From Microbacterium sp. lyk4-40-TSB-66 (GTDB lineage Bacteria; Actinomycetota; Actinomycetes; Actinomycetales; Microbacteriaceae), in assembly GCF_030209475.1 (NCBI RefSeq), contig NZ_JARVRW010000007.1, positions 1 to 64,000 on the forward strand: DNA of 64,000 nt. The letters run 5' to 3'. The position numbers and the translations under genes are program-made. This document shows positions 27,390-36,113 of the stretch, one piece after another. The notes beneath the pieces were generated by a model. The model was not told where the DNA came from. It did no database searches and saw only the letters and a program-made list of their open reading frames with translations. Numbering within the stretch: the first letter of the stretch is position 1; each line of letters opens with the position of its first letter.

Positions 27390-28340
27390 GAGGCGCTTGT
27401 GCATCACGGCGACGGCGTCGGCGTTATCGTCGATCAGCACGCTGTCGCGACCGAGGGGCGCGGCGACGGCGCCGAGCGTGCCGCTGCCGGCGAACATGTC
27501 GAGCACCCGGTCGCCGGGCCGACTCGACGCCTGCACCATGCGGCGCAGCACGCCCTCGGGCTTCTGCGTCGGGTAGCCGGTCTTCTCGCGGCCCGTGGTC
27601 GGCACGATCGTGTGCCACCAGACGTCGGTGGGGAGCTTGCCGCGGGCGGCCTTCTCGGCGGTGACGAGGCTCGGAGCCATGTAGGGCTCGCGGTCGACGG
27701 CATCCGAATCGAAGAAGTACGTCGTCGGGTTCTTCACGTACACGAGGATCGTCTCGTGCTTCGTGGGCCAGCGGCGCTTCGTCTTCGCCCCGTAGTCGTA
27801 GGCCCAGATGAGCTCGTTGAGGAACTTGTCGCGACCGAACAGCGCGTCGCACATCACCTTGGCGTAGTGCACCTCGCGGTAATCGAGGTGCAGATAGAGC
27901 GTGCCGTCGTCGGCGAGCAGGCGCCACGCCTCGATCAGCCGCGGCTCCAGGAACCCCCAGTAGTCGTCGAACCGGTCGTCGTAGGTGCGGAGGTCGCCGC
28001 GCAGGCGTGCGTACTCGCGCCCGTGGAAGCCGCGCTGCACCACGGGGGGCGGGGGCGCCTCCTCCTCGGGGAACGTCAGCATGTTCGGATCCTCGGATGC
28101 CGCGGCGTCGGGCTCGGACGCGGCCTCGGGCGCGGCGGCATCCCGGGGCTCTTCGACGGGCGGCGTCCACGTCGCCGACTCGACGGCTTTGGAACGCGTC
28201 CGTCCGGTGTTGAACGGCGGGTCGAGGTAGACCAGGGCGAAGGAGCCGTCGGGGTAGGCCGGAGTGACGGCGAGGTTGTCGGCGTGGTGGATCTCGACGG
28301 CGCCCGGTTCGAGGGCGTCGCCTGCGGTGGCGGCGCTCAC
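27372..28340 (-). CDS. Site-specific DNA methyltransferase (N6-A or N4-C)
   Basis: Amino-methyltransferase of 322 residues with catalytic motif DPPFNTG at 40-46 near the N-terminus and the SAM-binding FAGSGTLG at 283-290 near the C-terminus, i.e. the beta-class motif order. Between them are YLHLDYREVHYAKVMCD, IWAYDYGAKTKRRW and an Ala/Pro/Glu-rich insert (about 58-90) after the catalytic motif. No endonuclease gene is nearby, so this looks like an orphan methylase; the recognition sequence is not predictable. It starts at a GTG overlapping the stop of the lipoate-ligase gene (GTGA); longer upstream frames are shadows of neighbours. The 3' end is triplicated. Confidence 0.92.
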   Translation of the reverse strand: MSAATAGDALEPGAVEIHHADNLAVTPAYPDGSFALVYLDPPFNTGRTRSKAVESATWTPPVEEPRDAAAPEAASEPDAAASEDPNMLTFPEEEAPPPPVVQRGFHGREYARLRGDLRTYDDRFDDYWGFLEPRLIEAWRLLADDGTLYLHLDYREVHYAKVMCDALFGRDKFLNELIWAYDYGAKTKRRWPTKHETILVYVKNPTTYFFDSDAVDREPYMAPSLVTAEKAARGKLPTDVWWHTIVPTTGREKTGYPTQKPEGVLRRMVQASSRPGDRVLDMFAGSGTLGAVAAPLGRDSVLIDDNADAVAVMHKRLEPFAR

Positions 28341-29386
28341 GGGACGCGCTGCAGCCACGCGTCGGTGGCGAACTTCGACTCCACGAGCGCCTCGGCCTCG
28401 GCGTACTCCTCGTCGGTGATGTGCCCCTCGGTCGCGCCGTACAGCGTGGTGAAGGTCTGGATGAAGCGATCGATCACCTGGTCGCGCGGCAGACCGGTCT
28501 GGCTGCGCAGCGGATCGACGCGCTTCGCGGCCGAGACGGTCCCCTTGTCGCTGAGCTTCTCGCGACCGATGCGCAGCACCTCGGTGAGCACCTGGCCGTC
28601 CATGTCGTAGCTGAGGGTCGCGTGGTGCAGCACGCCGCCGTTGGCGAGACGCTTCTGGGCCGCGCCACCGATCTTGCCGTGGGGGCCGGCGATGTCGTTG
28701 AGCGGTTGGTAGACCGCGTCGATGCCGAGGGAGCGCAGCGCCTGCAGCACCCAATCGTCGAGGAACGCGTACGAATCGGCGAACGTCATGCCTGAGACGA
28801 GGGATGCCGGGACGTACAGCGAGTACGTCACGATCGAGTTCGCGGCCATCAGCATGGCGCCGCCGCCCGAGATCCGGCGCACCACGTCGAAGCCGTGCTT
28901 GTGGGCACCGGCCGGATCGACCTCGTTGCGCAGCGACTGGAACGAGCCGATCACGACGGCGTTCTCGTCCCACTCCCACAGCCGCAGCGTGGGTGCGCGC
29001 AGCCCCGCGCCCACGCGCGTGGTCAGCACCTCGTCGAGGGCGAGGTTCATGCGGGGCGAGACGGGGCGGTCGTGGACGACCTCCCAGTCGAAATCGGCCC
29101 AGCCGGGTGCCGTGACGAGCGCGCGGCGGACGGCGGTGGCCACCGACTCGGGGGTGAACCCCAGCAGCTGGGCGCCCTCGGGGAGGGCCGCGCGGATGGA
29201 CGCTGCGATCGTGGGGACGTCGGACTCCACCGGGAGGCCGTTGACGGCCCGGTCGATGTCGTCGAGTGCGTCGTCGGGTTCGAGGAAGAAGTCTCCCGCG
29301 AGATGGAACCCGTGGATGCGGCCCTCGCGCTCTTCGAGGTCGACGACGACCAACTTGCCGCCGGGGACCTTGTACTCGCCGTGCAT
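28337..29386 (-). CDS. lplA: Lipoate-protein ligase, accessory domain at N-terminus
   Basis: Attaches lipoate to E2 or GcvH proteins; 349 residues. The catalytic BPL/LplA domain (about 110-349) has RRISGGGAMLM (about 167-177) and NDIAGPHGKIGGAAQKR with the expected Lys near 236. The first 100 residues (EYKVPGGKLVVVDLEEREGR, then HGFHLAGDFFLEPD) resemble the small domain normally at the C-terminus of LplA, so the order is permuted. This may be a ligase or a lipoyl/octanoyl transferase family member. Coupled by overlap to the methyltransferase gene and only 9 nt downstream of the MMPL gene. Confidence 0.88.
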   Translation of the reverse strand: MHGEYKVPGGKLVVVDLEEREGRIHGFHLAGDFFLEPDDALDDIDRAVNGLPVESDVPTIAASIRAALPEGAQLLGFTPESVATAVRRALVTAPGWADFDWEVVHDRPVSPRMNLALDEVLTTRVGAGLRAPTLRLWEWDENAVVIGSFQSLRNEVDPAGAHKHGFDVVRRISGGGAMLMAANSIVTYSLYVPASLVSGMTFADSYAFLDDWVLQALRSLGIDAVYQPLNDIAGPHGKIGGAAQKRLANGGVLHHATLSYDMDGQVLTEVLRIGREKLSDKGTVSAAKRVDPLRSQTGLPRDQVIDRFIQTFTTLYGATEGHITDEEYAEAEALVESKFATDAWLQRVP

Positions 29387-29395
29387 GGGTCCAGC

Positions 29396-31621
29396 CTACG
29401 GCGGGGTCGCGCGCGCGAGGGGCGCGGCGTCGACCGGGACGGGGTCGGACCGTGACGGCGTCGCGGCGTCGGACGCCGCGGCATCCGATGTCCGCCGCCG
29501 ATCCGCCCGCGTGCCCGGCCACCAGTTGGCGCGGCCGAGCAGGGTCATCAGCGACGGGAGGAGGAGCCCGCGGACGACGGTGACGTCGAGCACCACCGCC
29601 ACCACCATGCCGACGCCGATCTCCTTCATCGCCACCAGCTCGCCGACCGCGAAGCCGAGGAACACGACGCTGATGGCCGCGGCGGCGAGCGTCACGACCG
29701 GGGCGGTGCGGGTGATCCCGTGGCGGACCGCCTCGGCGTTGACGGTGCGGGGGTCGAGCGCGAGGTCGCGCGCGCGCCATCGTTCGGTGATGCGGGCGAG
29801 CAGGAACACCTCGTAGTCCATCGTGAGCCCGAAGGCGAGCAGTCCGATCAGCAGCGGCGTGGTGACGTCGAGGGTGCCCGTGGGCTCGAAGCCCAGCAGC
29901 GGCGCGCCCCACCCCCACCCGAAGACCGCGGTGAGAACGCCGAGCGTCGAGGCGACGGTGAGGGTCGCGAGGGCGAGCGCTTTGACCGGCACCACCACCG
30001 AGCGGGTAAGGGCGAACAGCAGCGCGAAACTCGCCCCGGCGACGACGAGGACGGCCCACGGCAGTCGTGCGAGCAGGTGGTCGCGCGTGTCGATCAGCGA
30101 GGCGGCGGGTCCCGTGACGGCGAGCGGGACCGGCGTGTCCATCGCGCGCGCGGCCGCTACCAGGCGCTGCGCCGAAGGGCCCGTCGCCGTGGAGCCCGAA
30201 GGGGTGAAGTCCACCGCGGTGATCTCGGGCGGCAGCCCTTGCACCACGTCGGCGTCGACGACCTCGGGGAGCGCGGCGATCCTGTCGAGCACGCCGGTGA
30301 CCGCGGCATCCTGGATCGATCCGTCGAGCACGACGGTGACGGGCTCGATCCCGATGCCGGTGAAGCCCGTGGTCGTGGCCTCGTACGCCCGTCGTTCCTC
30401 GGCGGCGGCGGGCAGGGAGCGGATGTCGGAGTCGTCGAGGGCGAGGGATGCCACGGGTGCGGCGAGCAGCAGCATCAGCGCGGCCGCCGCGACGGCGGTG
30501 ACACCAGGGCGACGCTGAGCGAGGCGCGCGGAGGAGACGAGCAGGCCGTCACGCCGAGATCTTCCGGCCCAGGGCCGCGCCCACGTGCGCTCTCCGGCGG
30601 CGGGGAGCGCACGGTGCAGCAGGGACAGGGCTGCCGGGACGAGGGTGAGCCCCGCGACGGTGGCGACCCCCACGACGACCACGCCGCCGAGGGCCATCCC
30701 CGATAGGAGGGGGTCGCCGAGGACCAGGATGCCGAGGAGCGCCACGGCCACCGCCAGCCCCGAGACGAGCACGGCCCGCCCGGCACCGGCGAGCGCGCGG
30801 GCGACGATGTCGTCGATGGCCGCGGCGGGCTCGGCGGCGCGCTCCTCGCGCACGCGGAGGACGACGAGCAGGCTGTAGTCGACCGCGAGCCCGAGGCCGA
30901 GGATCGTGACGACGTTGACGGCGAACTCGTTGACGTCGACGACCAGGGCGAGAAGGCCGAGGATCGCCAGCGTCGGCGCGATCGCAGCGAGGGCGGCGAT
31001 CACGGGGATGAGCGCGATGCGCAGCGACCCGAGCACGACGGTGAGCAGCACGACGAGCACGAGGATCGCGACGCCCTCCCCGATGGCCGCGTCCGTGGCG
31101 GCGCGGTCGACGAAGGCCTCCTCGGCGAGGAGTTCCCCTCCCACCAGCACCTCGGGAGCGGCGATCGAGTGCAGCAGTGCGGACACCTCGGATGCCACGG
31201 CGAGGGCGTCGTCGTCGGACAGGTCCCGCGAGAGCTCGACGACGACGAGCGAGGAGCGGCCGTCGTCGCCTATCGCGCCACCTGCGGTGTAGGCGTCGGT
31301 GACCTCGACGACCCCCGGGAGGGCGCGCAGCGACGCCATGACGGCGGTCGCGCTGTCGCGGAGCCCCGGTGAGAAGAAGTCCTCACCGCGGATGACGGCG
31401 GTGACGATCTCGCCCTCCGGATCGAGGGCGTCGAGGCGGTCGCTCGCGCGGAGCGACTCGCTGCCGGCGGGCGCGTCGGCGACCGAGACGGTCCGATCGA
31501 AGGCGTCGCCGGCGAGAACGGCACCGACGACGACGAGCAGTGCCCAGAGCGAGAGGACGAGGAGACGGTGACGGCTGACGCGACGGCCGAGGGAGGACAG
31601 CAGGGGACACCTCCGGGACAT
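29396..31621 (-). CDS. MMPL-family (RND) transporter
   Basis: Membrane protein of 741 residues with two symmetrical halves: one N-terminal membrane segment, an extracytoplasmic domain (about 45-175), five more segments, then the same pattern again. Typical MMPL blocks are LGLGLAVDYSLLVVLRVREE (first half) and GLLAFGLTMDYEVFLLARI (second half). Relatives move lipids or hydrophobic compounds using the proton gradient; the substrate is unknown. The C-terminus is an Arg/Ser/Asp-rich cytoplasmic tail. The ATG is preceded by GGAGGTGTCC-like purines. It lies 54 nt downstream of the large secreted protein gene, on the same strand. Confidence 0.92.
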   Translation of the reverse strand: MSRRCPLLSSLGRRVSRHRLLVLSLWALLVVVGAVLAGDAFDRTVSVADAPAGSESLRASDRLDALDPEGEIVTAVIRGEDFFSPGLRDSATAVMASLRALPGVVEVTDAYTAGGAIGDDGRSSLVVVELSRDLSDDDALAVASEVSALLHSIAAPEVLVGGELLAEEAFVDRAATDAAIGEGVAILVLVVLLTVVLGSLRIALIPVIAALAAIAPTLAILGLLALVVDVNEFAVNVVTILGLGLAVDYSLLVVLRVREERAAEPAAAIDDIVARALAGAGRAVLVSGLAVAVALLGILVLGDPLLSGMALGGVVVVGVATVAGLTLVPAALSLLHRALPAAGERTWARPWAGRSRRDGLLVSSARLAQRRPGVTAVAAAALMLLLAAPVASLALDDSDIRSLPAAAEERRAYEATTTGFTGIGIEPVTVVLDGSIQDAAVTGVLDRIAALPEVVDADVVQGLPPEITAVDFTPSGSTATGPSAQRLVAAARAMDTPVPLAVTGPAASLIDTRDHLLARLPWAVLVVAGASFALLFALTRSVVVPVKALALATLTVASTLGVLTAVFGWGWGAPLLGFEPTGTLDVTTPLLIGLLAFGLTMDYEVFLLARITERWRARDLALDPRTVNAEAVRHGITRTAPVVTLAAAAISVVFLGFAVGELVAMKEIGVGMVVAVVLDVTVVRGLLLPSLMTLLGRANWWPGTRADRRRTSDAAASDAATPSRSDPVPVDAAPLARATPP

Positions 31622-31675
31622 GAGGGAGCGCCCTCGGCGACGGACGCGAGTCCGCCGCCGAGGGCGCCGAGGGGA

Positions 31676-34600
31676 TCAGCCGCAGCTCTTCGCCGCGTAC
31701 GCGGCCGTGGCTGCACCGGTGCGACCGTCGCCGGTCGCCGCGACCGTCGCGTCGCCGGCGGGGACGGAGGCTGCGCGGGTGGTGAAGGTGTGGAACACCG
31801 TCGCCCCGGGCTGGACGGCGGGGATGACCTTCTCGCCCCACGTCGTCTTCAGCGTCACGTCGACCGGCACCGCGTCGGCGTTGGTGGCGCGCACCGTGAC
31901 CGACGCCTTCTTCGCCATGCACCGCACCTCGGCCGAGGCCGTCACCGCGAGCGGCGCGGGCTCGTCGATGTCCTTGATGCGGACGTTGCGGTACGACACG
32001 GCTTCGCCGCCACCGTGGTTCTGCAGGCCGATGAAGCCCTGCGAGAGGTCACGGGCGGGATCGGTGCTGGTGAAGTCGTTCACCAGCGTGCCGTTGAGGT
32101 AGACCTTGATGGTCTGGCCCTTCACGACGATCTCGTACGCGTTCCACGAACCGACGGGCTTGAGCGATGCGGCGACGGCGGCGGGGTCCGCACCCTGGAA
32201 GGTGTAGATCGCGCCGGTGGTGCGGTCGGCGGCGTCGGTGGCGTCGATCTGGATCTCGTAGCCCTGGTTGACCGCGACCCACGGGTCGCCCTTCGGGTCG
32301 GGGAAGCCGACGAAGACGCCGCCGTTGTGATCGGCGATGAGCTTCCAGTCGAGCTTCAGGCTGTACTCGGCCAATTCCTCGGCCTTGTACCAGAGCAGGC
32401 CGAGGCCCCCCTCGCCGCGGATGCTGCAGTCGTTCTGGCGACCGAACCCACCGGGGCCCGCCATGCGCCAGCCGGCGTTGAGGCTCTCGAGCGTGCCGTC
32501 GAAGATCGCGCGGTAGCCGTCTTCGACCTGCGCCGGGGTGCAGATGTCGGCGGTTCCGATCGACAGGACGTCGACGTTGATGTTGCCCTTGTTGCCCGAC
32601 TCGTACTTCAGTGCGATGGTGTTGGCCCCGGCGACCAGCGGCATGTCCCGCGTGATCGTCGCCCAGGTCTTCCAGTCCCCCGTCGAGGGGAACTCCCACT
32701 TGCCGAGGTTCTGCCCGTTGACGTAGAGGTTCACGTCCTTCGCGCCGGGGGCGGGGTTCGGGCCGTTGGCGTAGCGCACGGAGACCGGGACGGTGCCCGC
32801 GGTCTCGGCGTTCACCGTGAACTCGAACGCGGATCCCGCCTGCCACATGCCGCCCGCGAAGCCGGCACCGGAGTAGCCGCTGTGCTCGGAGTCGAACTTG
32901 GCGCCGCCGATCAGGCGCGCCTCCTCCGCCTCGTACCAGCCCTGATCGGCGGGCGAGACGTAGCCGGGGAGCGCGTTGAGCGTGTACCAGGCCTCGGTGC
33001 TCCACAGCTTCTCCCCGTTCGCGGCGGCGAACGGCTGCGGCGAACGCAGGTGCACGACGCGCCCCTGCTTCAGACCGTCGAAGGTGACCGTGACCGTCTT
33101 GCGATCGGCGGATGCCGTGGCGCCGGTGACCGAGAGGATCTCCTCGTCGATCTTGGGACCGCCGTAGGTGGAGGTGGGCAGGTAGCGCCACTGCTCGGCC
33201 CGGTATGCCGAGGCGAGATCGGCGACGGTCTCGTCCGACAGGGGCTGCGTGTACTCGATCTCGAAGCCGCCTTCGACGACCTTCATCGAGGTCATGTCGA
33301 AGGTGCTCTGCGTCGCCTTCGGAACCAGCTTCTGCAGACCGTAGGTGAGCTTGCCCGCCTCACCCCAGTTGCCGCCCTCACCGGTGCCGCCGATGTACAG
33401 CGACTTGTCGGGGCCCTCGATGACGCGGTTCACACCCACTTCGAACCCGGCCGAGTGACGGAAGACCGCACCCTGGAACTCGCCGTCCACCTTCTCGAGG
33501 AAGGCGCGCTGCAGGCCGCCGTAGGTGACGTCGCCGAACATCATCTGACCGGCGAAGGGGCCGTTCTCGATGAGGATGGGCGTGCTGGGGGAATTGCCGA
33601 TCTCGTTCTGCGGGATCCACACCGCCGGCGGGGTCACGGGGTTTTGATCGAACGGTCCCGCGGGGGTCGTGTAGTGATTGAAGAAGCGGTCCTGTTCGAT
33701 GTGGACGAGCTTGTTCGAGGGCAGCCACGAACCCTGGTTGTCCATCGCGAACAGTTCGCGCTCGGGGCCGAAGGCCACGCCGTTGGGCGTGCGCAGGCCG
33801 CCGGCGACGTAGCTGATCGCGCCGGTGGAGCGGTTGATCTTCACCGAGGTCCCGCGGTTCTTCGCCGGCTGGGGGTTCGTCGTGGCGCCGCCGTTGTCGA
33901 TCGCGACCGACAGGTTGACGTAGAAGTTCTCGTCATCGTGGATCAGGCCGAACGCGAACTCGTGGAAGTTGTTGCCCGAGGGGTACTCCGCGACCTTGCG
34001 CTTCGTCTCGTACGAGCCGTCGGCGTTCGTGTCGCTGAGCTCGGTGAGCTGGTACCGCTCGGACACGTAGATCTTGTCGTCGATCACGTCGATGCCCATG
34101 GGGTTCTGGAGGCCGCTCGCGGCCTCGACCACGGTGACGTCCTCCGGGCCGTCGGCGGCCTGGGCGCCCTTCAGCACGAAGACCTTGCCCGGAACCGAGG
34201 TGTCCCAGCCGCCGGAGTTGACCGACCCGGTGGTGAGCACGGCGAGGTCGCCGTTGCCCAGGAAGGCCAGGCCCGACACCTTCGGGTTGAAGCCCTCGGG
34301 ACGCAGGTTCACCAGCGTGTAGTTCGGGTTGACGGCATCCAGGCGGAGTCCGTCGCCCGCGGAGTCGCTGCTCCCCTCGCAGTACTTCGTGCCCGGGGCG
34401 GTCACTCGCACGACGCCGGCCTCTGTGCTGAGCACGCTGTTCGGGATCACCGTGAAGCTCGACGAGCCGGGGGTCTTCCACTCGACGGTGAGTTGCTGAC
34501 CGTTGGTGGCCTCGAACATCTCCACGAAGAGGTCGTGGACGCCCACGTCGAGCGTCGCCGTCCCCTCCACCGATTCGGCCCCGTGCAGACCGTCGTTGTC

Positions 34601-35023
34601 GATGATCTGCGTTCCGTCGAGCGTCAGCCGTGAGCCGTCGTCGCTGGTGAGGCGGAACGCGTACTGGCCGGGCTGACTGACCGTCAGGTTGGCCAGGGCG
34701 TGCGTGACGAAGTTGTCGGCCGCGCCGAACTGCTCGTCGGTGCGCCAGTCGATCGTCGACATGAGCTTGTCGACGTTGGGCGTCTGGCCCGACTTGAGCG
34801 TGCAGAGCTCGGTGAGCGGCGGCGTGGAGTAGGTGCGCAGGGTCACACCCGGCTCCTGCTTCGGGAGGTCCGCGGGGGTGTTGACGAAGGGGGCGACGGC
34901 CGCGCCGGCGGGCAGGATCGCTCCCGTCGCCACCAGTGCTCCACCGAGGAGTCCGGCCGCGAGGGTCCTCGCGACGCGGGTGCTGCGCCGGCGGGGGCCG
35001 GACAAGACAGCGGGTACGGGCAT
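31676..35023 (-). CDS. Secreted multidomain PA14 / sugar-dehydrogenase-like / DUF1080 protein
   Basis: A 1115-residue exported protein. Regions in order: signal peptide (1-42, ending ILPAGAAVA); PA14-like carbohydrate-binding region (about 55-195, DWRTDEQFG and QYAFRLTSDDGSRLTLDG); glucose/sorbosone-dehydrogenase-like beta-propeller (about 225-590, LQNPMGIDVIDDKIYVSERY and GGLRTPNGVAFGPE); linker; CBM6/35-like domain (about 695-845, YEAEEARLIGG); DUF1080 domain (about 855-1030, GWRMAGPGGFGRQNDCSIRG and WNAYEIVVKGQTIKVYLNG); C-terminal beta domain. DUF1080 members include 3-keto-glycoside hydrolases (established), so an extracellular role in oxidised-sugar breakdown is inferred. Strong AAAGGAG site before the ATG. 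No cell-wall sorting motif is seen. Confidence 0.88.
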   Translation of the reverse strand: MPVPAVLSGPRRRSTRVARTLAAGLLGGALVATGAILPAGAAVAPFVNTPADLPKQEPGVTLRTYSTPPLTELCTLKSGQTPNVDKLMSTIDWRTDEQFGAADNFVTHALANLTVSQPGQYAFRLTSDDGSRLTLDGTQIIDNDGLHGAESVEGTATLDVGVHDLFVEMFEATNGQQLTVEWKTPGSSSFTVIPNSVLSTEAGVVRVTAPGTKYCEGSSDSAGDGLRLDAVNPNYTLVNLRPEGFNPKVSGLAFLGNGDLAVLTTGSVNSGGWDTSVPGKVFVLKGAQAADGPEDVTVVEAASGLQNPMGIDVIDDKIYVSERYQLTELSDTNADGSYETKRKVAEYPSGNNFHEFAFGLIHDDENFYVNLSVAIDNGGATTNPQPAKNRGTSVKINRSTGAISYVAGGLRTPNGVAFGPERELFAMDNQGSWLPSNKLVHIEQDRFFNHYTTPAGPFDQNPVTPPAVWIPQNEIGNSPSTPILIENGPFAGQMMFGDVTYGGLQRAFLEKVDGEFQGAVFRHSAGFEVGVNRVIEGPDKSLYIGGTGEGGNWGEAGKLTYGLQKLVPKATQSTFDMTSMKVVEGGFEIEYTQPLSDETVADLASAYRAEQWRYLPTSTYGGPKIDEEILSVTGATASADRKTVTVTFDGLKQGRVVHLRSPQPFAAANGEKLWSTEAWYTLNALPGYVSPADQGWYEAEEARLIGGAKFDSEHSGYSGAGFAGGMWQAGSAFEFTVNAETAGTVPVSVRYANGPNPAPGAKDVNLYVNGQNLGKWEFPSTGDWKTWATITRDMPLVAGANTIALKYESGNKGNINVDVLSIGTADICTPAQVEDGYRAIFDGTLESLNAGWRMAGPGGFGRQNDCSIRGEGGLGLLWYKAEELAEYSLKLDWKLIADHNGGVFVGFPDPKGDPWVAVNQGYEIQIDATDAADRTTGAIYTFQGADPAAVAASLKPVGSWNAYEIVVKGQTIKVYLNGTLVNDFTSTDPARDLSQGFIGLQNHGGGEAVSYRNVRIKDIDEPAPLAVTASAEVRCMAKKASVTVRATNADAVPVDVTLKTTWGEKVIPAVQPGATVFHTFTTRAASVPAGDATVAATGDGRTGAATAAYAAKSCG

Positions 35024-35108
35024 CGTTGCTCCTTTGAGTGATCAGCGGGGGCGGCGTCGACCGGTGGGATCGCTCAGGTCGCCCTCGACCGTCGTCACTG
35101 TAGGAGGC

Positions 35109-35150
35109 TTTTGTCGATACGTCTACAAAACTTGAACAATTTCTGTTAAG
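35109..35150. promoter_or_regulatory. AT-rich palindromic control element
   Basis: A 22-bp imperfect palindrome (35109-35130; arms TTTTGTCGA and TCTACAAAA, centre TACG) is followed by AT-rich CTTGAACAATTTCTGTTAAG (35131-35150). It lies 85-130 nt upstream of the large secreted protein gene and is the likely site of its minus-strand promoter and operator. The exact promoter boxes are not clear. Confidence 0.55.
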
Positions 35151-35277
35151 TACTGCCGCGTAACGCAGTGGCGATGACGCGTGCGGCCAGAGCCTGCATC
35201 CCGCGCACCCTCGTGAGCACTGGAATTCTGCCTGACGTTCTCCACGTACCTCGCGTCGACGGAGTGGCAACTTTTGC

Positions 35278-35306
35278 TTGACCGCGTACAGGACGCCCGT
35301 TACTGT
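35278..35306 (+). promoter_or_regulatory. Promoter of small secreted protein gene
   Basis: TTGACC (35278-35283), 17-nt spacer, TACTGT (35301-35306) in good sigma-70 geometry, pointing to the gene at 35490. This leaves an untranslated leader of about 175 nt in which no known riboswitch is recognised. Confidence 0.6.
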
Positions 35307-35489
35307 CGCATCGAACCCGCCAAGACCGACTCGTGACAGCGACGCCACGAAGCTCCCCCGAGCCCGCGGCGACCACGCGAAACGAGGTCGTCCCTCGTTC
35401 ATCGACCGGCCCGACGCCGGCCGACTCGACCCACCCGCCGACACCCGCCGGCAGCGTCACCGTTTCGACGGTGGAAGAACGGAGCACCC

Positions 35490-36113
35490 ATGACCCCCAC
35501 CTCTCGGCGCGGCCTCTCGGCCCGCATCGGCGTCGCCGCCCTCGGCGTCGGCATCCTCGCCGCCGTGGGCGGTGGCAGTGCGTTCGCGGCGGACGAGGAC
35601 ACCGTCGACGTGAGCGTGGAGATCGCCCCGGACGCCGAGCCCGGGACCCTCGCGCTGACCGTCGCCGCCGAGTCGGCCGTCCTCACAGAGGACGAGGCGT
35701 CGGGAACCACCCGCACCTTCTCGGGCACGCTGCCGACGGTGACGGTCATCGACACCCGCCTCGCCGAAGACGTCGATCCGGAATCGTTCTGGTACGTCAT
35801 GGGGTCGATCACCGACTTCGTCGGCAACGCCGGTCAACCGGACATCGTCTCCGCCGACGCCTTCGGCTGGTATCCCTCGATCGTCGCGGGCAACCCGACG
35901 GACGGTGGCGACCAGGTCGTCGCCCCCGGCGACGACGTCGACCCCGGAACGGGCGGATTCCTCGACGCGGAGCTGCTGGCCAGCGTCGACAGCGCCGCGG
36001 ATGCCGCGGGGGGCGCCTACTCGGCCACCGCCGGCCTGCTGCTGGAGACGCCCGCGTCGGTGACCCCCGGCGGCTACGCGGCCACCATCACGCTCACCCT
36101 CCTGCAGGGGTGA
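35490..36113 (+). CDS. Secreted WxL-like surface protein
   Basis: A 207-residue protein with signal peptide (1-33, AAVGGGSAFA cleavage region). The mature part reads as a single beta-rich domain, with a FWYVMGSITDF block in the middle and a terminal GYAATITLTLL. The same layout occurs in the C-terminal domain of the adhesin-like protein at 45806 (GWSLTAQVSDF in the middle, TYTATVTLTAL at the end), so both are probably divergent WxL-type cell-surface domains. The second conserved Trp of classical WxL domains is missing. Its last 20 nt overlap the end of the convergent EamA gene. Function unknown; a surface role is inferred. Confidence 0.7.
   Translation: MTPTSRRGLSARIGVAALGVGILAAVGGGSAFAADEDTVDVSVEIAPDAEPGTLALTVAAESAVLTEDEASGTTRTFSGTLPTVTVIDTRLAEDVDPESFWYVMGSITDFVGNAGQPDIVSADAFGWYPSIVAGNPTDGGDQVVAPGDDVDPGTGGFLDAELLASVDSAADAAGGAYSATAGLLLETPASVTPGGYAATITLTLLQG

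Noticed and set aside
27372..28340. Restriction-modification or phage-defence island
   Set aside because: Only a methyltransferase is present; the neighbours are metabolic or transport genes and there are no integrase, transposase or nuclease genes.
25179..28610. Plus-strand open frame of about 1143 codons across the esterase, repeats and methyltransferase
   Set aside because: Arg/Ala/Gly-rich low-complexity shadow frame crossing unrelated genes and non-coding repeats.
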